Shown one piece after another: positions 24,680-32,706 of a stretch of DNA of 39,996 nucleotides; positions within the stretch are counted from its first letter, which is position 1, and each line of letters starts with the position of its first letter. The stretch is from Bordetella parapertussis (GTDB taxonomy: Bacteria > Pseudomonadota > Gammaproteobacteria > Burkholderiales > Casimicrobiaceae): assembly GCA_943331295.2 (NCBI GenBank), contig CALQLA020000043.1, positions 1 to 39,996 on the forward strand, read 5' to 3'. The notes under the pieces are model-generated. The model had not been told where the DNA came from and did no database searches. It was given only the letters and a program-made list of their open reading frames with translations. Both the position numbers and the translations under genes were made by a program.

Positions 24680-25984
24680 ATGGCCGAATCCGGCGCCGCC
24701 CCGAGCCGCTGCGGCATCGACACCGTCGAGATCGCGCGGATCGAGCGCCTGCTCGCCGAGACGCCGGCCGACGGCCTGATGCAGTTCTTCACGGCGCAGG
24801 AGATCGCCGACAGCGGCGACGGGCCCGGCCGCGCCGCGAGCCTCGCCGCCCGCTTCGCCGCGAAGGAGGCCTGCGTCAAGCTGTTCCCGCGCGAAGCCGC
24901 GCTGGGGCAGGTCGACGTCACCGATTTCTCGATCGCGCGCGACGCCTGGGGCGCGCCGCAGGCGGCATGCTCCGACAACGCCCGCTACGTGCTCGACCGG
25001 CACCGGATCGCGTCGATCTCGATGTCGCTGACGCATGACCGGACGAGCGCGTCGGCGGTGGCGCTCGCGGTGCCGGCGACCGTCGCGGTCTCCGCGGCGG
25101 GCCGGTTCATCTACCGCTTCCTCCCATTTCGCCGCGACGTGGTGCTCGCCAACCTGCGCCGGGTGTACGGCGACACGCTGCCCGACGCGGAAATCGCGAA
25201 CCTCGCCGCCGCCCACTACGGCCACCTGTGGCGGCTGTTCGGCGAATTCCTGCGCTTTCGCTGGCTGTCGCGCGAGCAGAAGCTCGCCCTGGTCCGCGTC
25301 GAGAACGTCGAGGCCTTCGTCGCCGCGCGCGCGGTAGGCAAGGGCACGCTGATCGTCACCGGCCACTTCGGCAACTGGGAGGTGGCGACGATCGCGGGCA
25401 TCGCCAACTTTCCCGAGATGCGCGGCCGCTTCCACTTCGTGCGCCGCGCGATCAAGCCGCAGTGGCTCGACCGGATGGTGACACGCCGCTTCAACGAGGC
25501 AGGCTTCGGCGTCTTCCCGAAGCGCGGCTCGCTCGACGCGATGCTGGACAAGCTGGAGCAGGGCGACGCGATCGTGTTCCCGTTCGACCAGCACGCGCGT
25601 CCGCCCGACGGGATCGAGGTCGATTTCTTCGGCCAGCCCGCGTGGACGTTCAAGAGCCTCGCGATCATCGCGCTCGCCACCGGCGCGCCGGTGCTTGCCG
25701 CGACCGCCTGGCGCGAGCCGGACGGGCAGCACGTGCTGCGCTTCGGCGAGCCGATGTCGCCGCTCGAGTCCGACGACACCAACGAGGCGATCCGCCTCAA
25801 CACGCGCGCCTACAACGCGATCCTCGAGCGGCTGGTCGTGCGCCACCCGGAGCAGTGGTACTGGGTGCACCGGCGGTGGAAGCACGTCGCGCGGAAACGC
25901 CGCGCGCCGCGGGACGCGACGAGGCCGGCGGCCGGCAATGACGCGGGCGCGGATGCGGCGACGACAGGCCGGGCGCAGCCATGA
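24680..25984 (+). CDS. Fusion: AcpS-type phosphopantetheinyl transferase + LpxL/HtrB-like acyltransferase
   Basis: A 434-residue two-domain protein in one uninterrupted frame. Residues ~11-130 match AcpS: CGIDTVEIARIERLL (metal ligand Asp14) and LAARFAAKEACVK (Glu63), with the late SISMSLTHDR block. This domain should attach phosphopantetheine to the ACP. Residues ~138-405 match lysophospholipid/lipid A acyltransferases: RFIYRFLPFRRDVVLANLRRVYGD, HFGNWE (His229-x4-Glu234), VFPFDQHA, and the C-terminal HPEQWYWVHRRW. The usual N-terminal membrane helix of LpxL is absent, apparently replaced by the PPTase. The last ~30 residues are low-complexity. One protein would thus activate the carrier and unload it onto a lipid. 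The next gene overlaps by 4 bp. Confidence 0.85.
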   Translation: MAESGAAPSRCGIDTVEIARIERLLAETPADGLMQFFTAQEIADSGDGPGRAASLAARFAAKEACVKLFPREAALGQVDVTDFSIARDAWGAPQAACSDNARYVLDRHRIASISMSLTHDRTSASAVALAVPATVAVSAAGRFIYRFLPFRRDVVLANLRRVYGDTLPDAEIANLAAAHYGHLWRLFGEFLRFRWLSREQKLALVRVENVEAFVAARAVGKGTLIVTGHFGNWEVATIAGIANFPEMRGRFHFVRRAIKPQWLDRMVTRRFNEAGFGVFPKRGSLDAMLDKLEQGDAIVFPFDQHARPPDGIEVDFFGQPAWTFKSLAIIALATGAPVLAATAWREPDGQHVLRFGEPMSPLESDDTNEAIRLNTRAYNAILERLVVRHPEQWYWVHRRWKHVARKRRAPRDATRPAAGNDAGADAATTGRAQP

Positions 25985-26910
25985 TGGACGTGCTGCACGC
26001 GCTCTGGTCGCCGAAGTGGCTCGTGGCCGCCGTGTTCGTCGCGTCCGCGGTGTACATCCACCATCGCGGCCGCGTGCGGCACGGTTTCATGCGCCAGCTC
26101 ACCGACCATTCGTCGCTGATGGCGCCGTACAACGTGATCATGTACGCGTTCTCGAAGGTGCCGAACACGCCGTTCGTCGGCCTGGAGGCCTTCCCGGAGC
26201 TCGCCCCGCTGCAGCAGAACTGGCAGGTGATCCGCGACGAGGCGGTGGCCCTGTTCGGATCCGGCCACATCCGCGCCCCGACCGCGCACAACGACATCGG
26301 CTTCCACTCGTTCTTCAAGAGCGGCTACAAGCGCTTCTACGTGAAGTGGTACGACCAGCCGCCGCCGTCGGCGCTGGCGCTGTGCCCGCGCACCACGGCG
26401 CTCGTCACGTCGATTCCGTCGGTCAACGCGGCGATGTTCGCGGTGCTGCCGCCCGGCGGCAAGCTCGGCGCGCACCGCGACCCGTACGCGGGCTCGCTGC
26501 GCTACCACCTGGGCCTCGTCACGCCGAACAACGCGAGCTGCAACATCGTCGTCGACGGCGAGCGGTACTTCTGGCGCGACGGCGAGGCCGTGATCTTCGA
26601 CGAGACCTACATCCACGCCGCGGAGAACACCTCCGACGTGACCCGGATCATCTTCTTCTGCGACGTCGAGCGGCCGCTGTCCCCGGGCATCGTCGCGTGG
26701 TTCAACCGGGGATTCCGCAACACGGTGATCCGGGCGAGCCAGACCGAGAACGTCCCGGGCGAGAAGATCGGGCTGCTGAACCGCATCTTCAGCGTCGTCT
26801 ACCGCGTGCGCCTCTTCGGCAAGGCGGTGAAGGCAAGGAGCCGGCCCGCGTACTACACGCTGAAGTGGCTGCTGTTCGGCTCGGTGCTGGTCGGCATCTA
26901 CCTCGTCTGA
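25981..26910 (+). CDS. lpxO: LpxO-like Fe(II)/2-oxoglutarate lipid A acyl hydroxylase
   Basis: A 309-residue aspartyl/asparaginyl beta-hydroxylase-family protein of the LpxO type. An N-terminal membrane helix (about 12-26) is followed by the LpxO-like HHRGRVRHGFMRQLTDHSS block and YNVIMYAFSKVPN. Iron ligands are His165 and Asp167 (AHRDPY) and His212 (ETYIHAAEN), with Arg223 for 2-oxoglutarate. A second hydrophobic segment closes the protein. LpxO puts a 2-hydroxyl on a secondary lipid A acyl chain at the cytoplasmic membrane face. The ATGA overlap with the acyltransferase fusion suggests it hydroxylates the chain that enzyme installs. ATG 25984 is an alternative start. The convergent GT9 gene ends 31 bp away. 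Confidence 0.88.
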   Translation: MMDVLHALWSPKWLVAAVFVASAVYIHHRGRVRHGFMRQLTDHSSLMAPYNVIMYAFSKVPNTPFVGLEAFPELAPLQQNWQVIRDEAVALFGSGHIRAPTAHNDIGFHSFFKSGYKRFYVKWYDQPPPSALALCPRTTALVTSIPSVNAAMFAVLPPGGKLGAHRDPYAGSLRYHLGLVTPNNASCNIVVDGERYFWRDGEAVIFDETYIHAAENTSDVTRIIFFCDVERPLSPGIVAWFNRGFRNTVIRASQTENVPGEKIGLLNRIFSVVYRVRLFGKAVKARSRPAYYTLKWLLFGSVLVGIYLV

Positions 26911-26941
26911 CCGCAGGCAGGCACGAAAGCCCCACCGGACT

Positions 26942-27967
26942 TCACCCGGGGGCGAAGAGCGGCGCGAGCGCCGCGAACACCGTGTCGTCGGAGAGGTCGG
27001 CGATGGCTCGCGGCGCCTCGATCGCCACCGCGCGGACGCCGCGCGGCCCCCAGCGCGCCGGCGACGCGAGCGTCCCCGGGTCGGCGAACAACCCCGCCAC
27101 CCCGCCGGGGCTCGCCGCGGCGAAGTGCATGAGGCCGCTGTCGGGCAGGATCGACGCCCGCGCGAGGTTGATGAGGCCGATCGCCATCGGCAGGCCGTCG
27201 GGCATCGCATGCACGGCGCCGGGTGCCGCGGCGAGTATCGACTGCGCCAGCGCCGCGCTGCCCGGGTACAGCGCGTTGGCGGCGTCGCCCGGCGTGAACT
27301 GCAGCAGCGTCGCCAGCCCGAAGTCGCGCCGCAGGCGCGCTGCCCAGCGCAGCACCTGTTCGGCCGCGGGCACCTTGGCCGCGTCGCGCGCGGACAGCCC
27401 CAGCACCGCGTAGGCGCCCGGCGCGACCCCGGCCCGCGCGAGCCACGCACGCGCGGCGGCGAGCCATGGCTGCGGCGGCGCGAAGCGCGGCAGCGGCACC
27501 GCCGGCGGCAGCGCGACGCCGACGGGCGCCCCGAGGCCGAAGATCCGCTCGACTTCGTGTCCCGCGGCCGGCGCCGGCAGCGGATCGGTGAGCCGCGCGC
27601 CGTAGCTGCGCGGCGTGGCGGCATAGGCGATGGTCCGGGCGGCGTGCACCGCCAGCGCCCGCCGGATCGCGCGCGGCGACTCCTCGCCGCCGGCGGCGAT
27701 CGCGACGTCGAAGCGCTCGCGGCGCAGCGCGAAGAACTGCCGGACCTGCGCGATCGCCGCGGCCGGGCGGACAACGCCCGCGTGGCGCGTGCGGCGGTAG
27801 ACCCACACCCGCTCGACGTCCGGGTTCCCGGCCACGACCCAGGCGTTGTAGTCGTTGGCGAGGACGTGGATCCGGGCGCCGGGCAGCGCCCGCGCGAGGT
27901 GCGCGAAGAACGGGGTTGTCAGCAGCAGGTCGCCGATCTTGTCGCGCTTGACGACGAGGATCTTCAC
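26942..27967 (-). CDS. GT9 family LPS heptosyltransferase
   Basis: A 341-residue GT9 protein, GTG start at 27967 overlapping the msbA stop by 4 bp (GTGA). The N-terminus ILVVKRDKIGDLLLTTPFF is the ADP-heptose:LPS heptosyltransferase signature. The donor half has YAVLGLSARDAAKVPAAEQV and ILPDSGLMHFAAASPGGVAGLFADP. The donor loop differs from the standard KxWP (here KVPA), and GLSA replaces the usual PGA/HPG. It may use another sugar or position. The frame is open far upstream as a shadow of msbA; the start is chosen by family alignment and coupling. Confidence 0.85.
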   Translation of the reverse strand: MKILVVKRDKIGDLLLTTPFFAHLARALPGARIHVLANDYNAWVVAGNPDVERVWVYRRTRHAGVVRPAAAIAQVRQFFALRRERFDVAIAAGGEESPRAIRRALAVHAARTIAYAATPRSYGARLTDPLPAPAAGHEVERIFGLGAPVGVALPPAVPLPRFAPPQPWLAAARAWLARAGVAPGAYAVLGLSARDAAKVPAAEQVLRWAARLRRDFGLATLLQFTPGDAANALYPGSAALAQSILAAAPGAVHAMPDGLPMAIGLINLARASILPDSGLMHFAAASPGGVAGLFADPGTLASPARWGPRGVRAVAIEAPRAIADLSDDTVFAALAPLFAPG

Positions 27968-29685
27968 TCGTCCCGGAACTGCCGCGTGTGCAGCCGCGCG
28001 TAGAGGCCCTGCAGCGCCAGCAGCTCGGCGTGCGTGCCCTGCTCGGCGATCCGGCCGCCGTCCAGCACGACGATGCGGTCGCAGTGCTCGATCGTCGACA
28101 GCCGGTGGGCGATGACGATGGTCGTGCGGTCGCGCATCAGCCGGTCGATGGCGGCCTGGATCAGGCGCTCGGACTCGGTGTCGAGCGCGGACGTCGCCTC
28201 GTCGAGGATCAGGATCGGCGCGTCCTTCAGGATCGCGCGGGCGATCGCGATGCGCTGCCGCTGCCCGCCGGACAGCCGGATGCCGCGCTCGCCGACCACG
28301 GTCTCGAAGCCCTTCGGCTGCGCGCGGATGAACTCGAGCGCGTTCGCCGCGGCGGCCGCCTGCTCGACCGCCTCGCGCGAGGCGCCGGCCATCGTCCCGT
28401 ACGCGATGTTGGCGGCGATCGTGTCGTTGAACAGCACGATTTCCTGGCTCACCAGCGCGATCTGGCGGCGCAGGTCGGGGAGCTGGATCACCGACAGGTC
28501 CTGCCCGTCGAGCTTCACGCGCCCCGCCGTCGGCACGTAGAAGCGCGGGATCAGGTTGACGAGCGTCGTCTTGCCGCCGCCGGAGGGGCCGACCAGCGCG
28601 ACGGACTCGCCCGGCGCGATCACGAGGTCGATGTCGTCGAGCGCGGCGCGGCCGTCTTCCGTGTAGTGCTTGGTCACGTGCTCGAAGCGGATCCCGCCCT
28701 GCGCGCGGTCGATGCGGACGGTGCCGGTGTCGGCCTCGGCCGGCTCGTCGATCAGCGCGAACACGCTCTCGGCCGCGGTGAGGCCGCGCTGGATCACGCC
28801 GGTCACGTTGCCGAGCGTCTTCAGCTGGTTGGCGAGGTGGAGCAGCGCGACGATGTAGGTGATGAAGTCGCCGGCGCCGTAGTGGCCGCCCGCGCTCTGG
28901 CGGATCGCGACCCACAGGATCACGCCGACCGCGATCGACACGATGATCTGGTTGATCGGCGTGCCGAGGGCCGCCGCCGCCGACTGCTTCGCCATCGCGA
29001 GGCGCAGCCGGTCCGCCGCGTGGCGCAGGCGGCCGCTTTCGTAGGCCTCGCCGCCGAAGACCTTCACGACGCGATGCGCGCCGATCGCCTCCTCGAGCGC
29101 GTGCGTCAGCGCGCCGGTGCGGTGCTGCACCAGCTGGCTCACGCGCTTGACACGCTTGTTGATCTTGCGCAGCGCTATGCCGACCAGCGGGAAGGCCGCA
29201 AACGCGATCAGCGTGAGCTGCCAGTTCATGTACAGCAGGTACGCCAGCATGAAGATGATCGTCAGGGTGTTGCGGATGCTGACGGTGATCGCCTCGGACG
29301 CCGTGGACGCCACCTGCTGCGCGTCGAACGTGACCTTCGACAGCAGGTAGCCCGCGGAGCTCGCGTCGTAGAACGGCGTCGGCAGGTGGAGCAGGTGGTC
29401 GGCCGCCTCGCAGCGCAGGTCGAACACGACGCGCGAGCCGATCCAGGCGAGGCCGTATTCGCTGACGTACGACCCGATGCCGCGCAGCACGAACACGCCG
29501 ACGATCATGAACGGCAGGTACTTCGTGTTCTCCCCGTCGACCGCGCCGATGCTGTTGAGCAGCGGCTGGACGATGCGCAGCATCATCACGTCGGTCGACG
29601 CGACCAGCACCATGCCGACGATCGCGATGCCGAACACCGCCTTGTACGGGCGGACGTAGCGCAGCAGCCGGCGGTAGAGTTTCAA
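27964..29685 (-). CDS. msbA: Lipid A export ATP-binding/permease MsbA
   Basis: A 573-residue half-transporter that flips lipid A-core across the inner membrane. The six-helix domain (about 1-310) includes TPFYDASSAGYLLSKVTFD near 107-125 and LALRKINKRVKR-type coupling sequence. The nucleotide-binding domain carries GPSGGGKTT, the signature LSGGQRQR, Walker B ILILDEATSALD and the switch His in AHRLS. No ATG/GTG fits the family start; TTG at 29685-29683 (LKLYRRLLRYVRPYK) is proposed, and the frame runs open to 30147 over the ferredoxin gene only as a shadow. A -10 TATAAT lies about 60 bp upstream. It stands beside LPS core and lipid-modification genes, as expected. Confidence 0.93.
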   Translation of the reverse strand: MKLYRRLLRYVRPYKAVFGIAIVGMVLVASTDVMMLRIVQPLLNSIGAVDGENTKYLPFMIVGVFVLRGIGSYVSEYGLAWIGSRVVFDLRCEAADHLLHLPTPFYDASSAGYLLSKVTFDAQQVASTASEAITVSIRNTLTIIFMLAYLLYMNWQLTLIAFAAFPLVGIALRKINKRVKRVSQLVQHRTGALTHALEEAIGAHRVVKVFGGEAYESGRLRHAADRLRLAMAKQSAAAALGTPINQIIVSIAVGVILWVAIRQSAGGHYGAGDFITYIVALLHLANQLKTLGNVTGVIQRGLTAAESVFALIDEPAEADTGTVRIDRAQGGIRFEHVTKHYTEDGRAALDDIDLVIAPGESVALVGPSGGGKTTLVNLIPRFYVPTAGRVKLDGQDLSVIQLPDLRRQIALVSQEIVLFNDTIAANIAYGTMAGASREAVEQAAAAANALEFIRAQPKGFETVVGERGIRLSGGQRQRIAIARAILKDAPILILDEATSALDTESERLIQAAIDRLMRDRTTIVIAHRLSTIEHCDRIVVLDGGRIAEQGTHAELLALQGLYARLHTRQFRDE

Positions 29686-29742
29686 GGCGGGGGATGGCGG
29701 TGCGGGATGAAGGAGGGCGCGCCGTCGGGACGGGCGTCGCTG

Positions 29743-29748
29743 ATTATA
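29743..29748 (-). promoter_or_regulatory. -10 hexamer for msbA
   Basis: On the minus strand 29748-29743 reads TATAAT (context CCGATATAATCAG), about 58 bp upstream of the proposed TTG start of msbA. The matching -35 is not clear. It is one of a divergent pair with the box at 29814. Confidence 0.5.
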
Positions 29749-29813
29749 TCGGAGCCCCGCCCCCTGCCCGCGCCCCCCTCCGCGGCGCCCCCCGTCGCCC
29801 GTCGTCGCTCCGC

Positions 29814-29819
29814 TATAAT
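29814..29819 (+). promoter_or_regulatory. -10 hexamer for the ferredoxin operon
   Basis: TATAAT at 29814-29819 (context CCGCTATAATCC) lies 58 bp before the ferredoxin ATG, diverging from the msbA promoter. CGCTATAAT is a common form of strong betaproteobacterial -10 regions. No clear -35. Confidence 0.55.
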
Positions 29820-29877
29820 CCGGTTCCCTGCCCTGACGGATGCCGCCGGCGACCCCTGCCGCAGGCCCCTCGATGCG

Positions 29878-30186
29878 ATGAGCTACTTCCAGCGCCACGT
29901 CTTCTTCTGCTGCAACCAGCGCGAGGCCCCGGAAAAGTGCTGCGCGGAATTCGGCGCCTCGGAGCTCCAGAAATACGCGAAGGACCGGGTCAAGGCCCTC
30001 GGCCTGTCCGGCGCCGGCAAGGTACGGATGAACAAGTCGGGCTGCCTCGACCGCTGCGAGGAGGGTCCCGTCCTCGTCGTGTACCCGGAGGCCGTCTGGT
30101 ACACCTACGTCGACCGCCAGGACGTCGACGAGATCATCGACCGGCACGTCGTCGGCGGCGAGATCGTCGAACGGCTCCGGATTTGA
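29878..30186 (+). CDS. (2Fe-2S) ferredoxin, thioredoxin-like
   Basis: A 102-residue protein of the thioredoxin-like [2Fe-2S] ferredoxin group. Cluster ligands are expected among the Cys of FFCCNQREAPEKCC (about 9-22) and SGCLDRCEEGP (about 54-64). The C-terminal YPEAVWYTYVDRQDVDEII block is characteristic. Homologues are widespread in betaproteobacteria, frequently next to an alpha/beta hydrolase as here. The electron partner is unknown. ATG 29878 is chosen; the nearby ATG 29873 is out of frame. The next gene overlaps its stop (TTGA). Confidence 0.88.
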   Translation: MSYFQRHVFFCCNQREAPEKCCAEFGASELQKYAKDRVKALGLSGAGKVRMNKSGCLDRCEEGPVLVVYPEAVWYTYVDRQDVDEIIDRHVVGGEIVERLRI

Positions 30187-30809
30187 CGCCGAAGACCACC
30201 CTGCGACAGGTGATCGACGGGCCTGCGGGCCTGCTCGAGATCGTGCTCAACGCCCCGGACGGCGCCGCGCCGCGCGGCATCGCGCTGGTCGCGCACCCGC
30301 ACCCGATGCACGGCGGCACGCTCGACAACAAGGTCGCGCAGACGCTCGCCAGGACGTTCTTCGCGCTGGGCTATGCATCCGTCCGCTTCAATTTCCGCGG
30401 CGTCGGCAGGAGCGCGGGTGCCTTCGACGAGGGCGACGGCGAGACCGACGACGCGCGCGCTGCGCTCGCGTGGGCGCAGGCGCGCTTCGGCGCCGCGCTG
30501 CCCGTCGCGCTGGCCGGCTTCTCGTTCGGCTCCTACGTGCAGACGCGGGTGGCGCGCACGGTGGCCTGCGAGCGGCTGGTGCTGGTGGGGCCCGCCGTCG
30601 GCCGGTTCGCGCTCGATGCCGTGCCTGCCGACACCATCGTGATCCACGGCGAGGAGGACGAGGTGGTGCCGCTCGCCGACGTGTTCGCCTGGGCCCGGCC
30701 GCAGTCGCTGCCCGTGGTCGTGTTCCCGGGCTGCACGCACTTCTTCCACGGCCGCCTGCCGCAGCTGCAGCGGGTGATCGCCGGCATGTGGCAGCCCGCG
30801 CCGGCCTGA
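30183..30809 (+). CDS. Alpha/beta hydrolase (dienelactone hydrolase-like)
   Basis: A 208-residue hydrolase with a proposed TTG start at 30183 in the TTGA overlap with the ferredoxin stop; the frame is open further upstream only through that gene. Visible elements are the oxyanion region VAHPHPMHGGTLDNKVAQ, FNFRGVGRSAG, nucleophile elbow GFSFGS, the acid region HGEEDEVVP and the catalytic His in CTHFFHG. This is the common short cytosolic hydrolase found beside the ferredoxin in many betaproteobacteria. The natural substrate is unknown. Confidence 0.85.
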   Translation: MTPKTTLRQVIDGPAGLLEIVLNAPDGAAPRGIALVAHPHPMHGGTLDNKVAQTLARTFFALGYASVRFNFRGVGRSAGAFDEGDGETDDARAALAWAQARFGAALPVALAGFSFGSYVQTRVARTVACERLVLVGPAVGRFALDAVPADTIVIHGEEDEVVPLADVFAWARPQSLPVVVFPGCTHFFHGRLPQLQRVIAGMWQPAPA

Positions 30810-30880
30810 GGCCGCCGGCCCGGCCGCCCAGGACGAAAGACCCTAGAAACCCCGACCACGACCGATCCCAGGAGGCTGCC

Positions 30881-31657
30881 ATGAACGCCGCGTCGACCCC
30901 GCTCCGCGCGTCCCCCGCGAAGCGCTTTTCTCCCGCCGAATGGACAACGCGCGTCGAGCTCGCCGCGTGCTACCGCGCCGCCGCGCACTTCCGCTGGACC
31001 GACCTCACGTACACGCACATCTCGGCGCGCGTACCCGATGCCGACGGGCTGTTCCTCATCAACGCCTACGGGCTGCTGTTCGACGAGATCACGGCGTCGA
31101 ACCTGGTCAAGGTCACGCACGCGGGCGACATCGTCGACGACACGACGGGCCTCGGCATCAATCCCGCCGGCTACGTGATCCACAGCGCGATCCACGGCGC
31201 CCGCCCCGACGTCGGCTGCGTGATGCACACGCACACCGGCGCCGGCCTCGCGGTCGCGGCGCAGAAGGACGGCCTGCTGCCGCTGTCGCAGCACGCGATG
31301 CGGTTCACCGGGTGCCTCGCCTACCACGACTATGAAGGGGTCGCGCTCGACGTGGACGAGCAGGCGCGACTGGTGGCGGACCTCGGGCACGACAACGCGA
31401 TGATCCTGCGCAACCACGGCCTGCTCACCTGCGGCGCCAGCGTGCGCATCGCCTTCGACCTCATGTATCACCTCGAGCGCGCCTGCCAGGCGCAGGTGGG
31501 CGCGATGGCCGGCGGCGCGGCGCTGTCGATCCCGCCGGTGCAGGTCGCGGAGAAGGTCGCGCGGCAGTTCGCGCGGCCGGGCCGCACCGCGCCCGACACC
31601 GGCTGGGAGGCCGTGCTCAGGATGCTCGACCGCATCGATCCGTCGTACCGCAACTGA
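30881..31657 (+). CDS. Class II aldolase/adducin family protein
   Basis: A 258-residue zinc-dependent aldolase-fold protein. Metal ligands are visible as HTHTG (MHTHTGAG, near 115-121) and the later RNHGLLTCG; a catalytic Glu is likely in the N-terminal part. An AGGAGG ribosome-binding site (30870-30875) stands 5 nt before ATG 30881. The fold covers fuculose-phosphate aldolase, ribulose-5-phosphate epimerase and many uncharacterised decarboxylase-like enzymes. The following Bug receptor suggests a carboxylic-acid catabolic context. Substrate not determinable. Confidence 0.85.
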   Translation: MNAASTPLRASPAKRFSPAEWTTRVELAACYRAAAHFRWTDLTYTHISARVPDADGLFLINAYGLLFDEITASNLVKVTHAGDIVDDTTGLGINPAGYVIHSAIHGARPDVGCVMHTHTGAGLAVAAQKDGLLPLSQHAMRFTGCLAYHDYEGVALDVDEQARLVADLGHDNAMILRNHGLLTCGASVRIAFDLMYHLERACQAQVGAMAGGAALSIPPVQVAEKVARQFARPGRTAPDTGWEAVLRMLDRIDPSYRN

Positions 31658-31713
31658 CGTTCGCGCCGTTGCGGGCTTCGATTCAGGAACGCATTTCAAA
31701 CAGGAGGAAGGTC

Positions 31714-32706
31714 ATGCAGGCAAAGTTCGCGTCGTTCACCCTCGGGCTCGCGCTGTCCGCCGCAGCGGCCTTCGGCGCCGCCGTCCCCGCGCCGGCCGAG
31801 GCGCAGGACAAGATCGACCGGCCGGTGAAGCTCCTCGTCGGCTTCCCGGCGGGCGGCACCGTCGATCTCATCGCCCGCGTCGTCGCCGACAAGATGAAGG
31901 ACACGCTGGGCCAGCCGGTGATCGTCGAGAACAGGCCGGGCGCGATCGGGCGCATCGCCGCCGACGCCGTCAAGGCCGCGGCGCCCGACGGCACGACGAT
32001 CATGGTGATGCCGATCGGCCCGATGGCAGTCGTCCCGCACGTCTATCCGGACATCTCGTACGACCCGATCAAGGATTTCACGCCGGTGGCGCTCGGCGCC
32101 ACGTTCCAGTTCGCGATCGCCGCCGGGCCGCAATCCGGCGCGAAGAACTGGAACGAGTACGTGGCGTGGGTCAAGGCCAACCCGACCAAGGCGACGTATG
32201 CGACGTCGGGGGCGGGCAGCCTGCCGCACTTCTTCGGCGTGCTGCTCGGCCGCGGCATCGGCGTCGAGATGCTGCACGTCCCGTACAAGGGCTCCGCCGC
32301 CTACATCAACGACCTCATCGGCGGCCAGATCCCGGCGGCGATCGACGCGATGGCCGACCTGACCGAGCTGCACCGCGCCGGCAAGGTGAAGATCCTCGCG
32401 AGCTCGGGCGCCAAGCGCTCGACCGCGCTGCCCGACGTGCCCACGTTCGGCGAGCTCGGCGTCAAGGGCGTCGAGGCGATGGGCTGGTTCGGCTTCTTCG
32501 CGCCGGCGAAGACGCCGAAGGGCATCGTCGACCTCCTCAACGCGTCGATCAACCGCGCGCTGCAGTCGCCCGACGTCGCCGAGAAGCTGTCCAAGGTCGG
32601 CATCGATCCCGCGACGGGGACGCCGGAGGATTTCGCGAAAATCGTCGCGTCCGACTACGCGAAGTGGGGCCCGGTGGTGAAGGCATCGGGGTTCAAGCCC
32701 GAGTGA
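31714..32706 (+). CDS. Bug/TctC-family extracytoplasmic solute receptor 1
   Basis: A 330-residue periplasmic binding protein. The signal peptide ends in PAEA-Q near residue 30. Family hallmarks: [52 protein letters not shown], and [12 protein letters not shown] strong AGGAGG site (31702-31707) sits 6 nt before ATG 31714. Bug proteins bind carboxylates and related solutes, but most genomes encode many copies without adjacent TctAB membrane partners, as here. The nodI-like gene overlaps its stop (GTGA), an unexpected coupling. Confidence 0.92.
   Translation: MQAKFASFTLGLALSAAAAFGAAVPAPAEAQDKIDRPVKLLVGFPAGGTVDLIARVVADKMKDTLGQPVIVENRPGAIGRIAADAVKAAAPDGTTIMVMPIGPMAVVPHVYPDISYDPIKDFTPVALGATFQFAIAAGPQSGAKNWNEYVAWVKANPTKATYATSGAGSLPHFFGVLLGRGIGVEMLHVPYKGSAAYINDLIGGQIPAAIDAMADLTELHRAGKVKILASSGAKRSTALPDVPTFGELGVKGVEAMGWFGFFAPAKTPKGIVDLLNASINRALQSPDVAEKLSKVGIDPATGTPEDFAKIVASDYAKWGPVVKASGFKPE

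Noticed and set aside
19265..26910. Aryl polyene biosynthetic cluster
   Set aside because: It shares ACP, ketosynthases, dehydratase, PPTase and an LPLAT. However, it has an enoyl reductase that would saturate the chain, and it lacks an aromatic ammonia-lyase or aryl-CoA ligase and an MMPL-type exporter.
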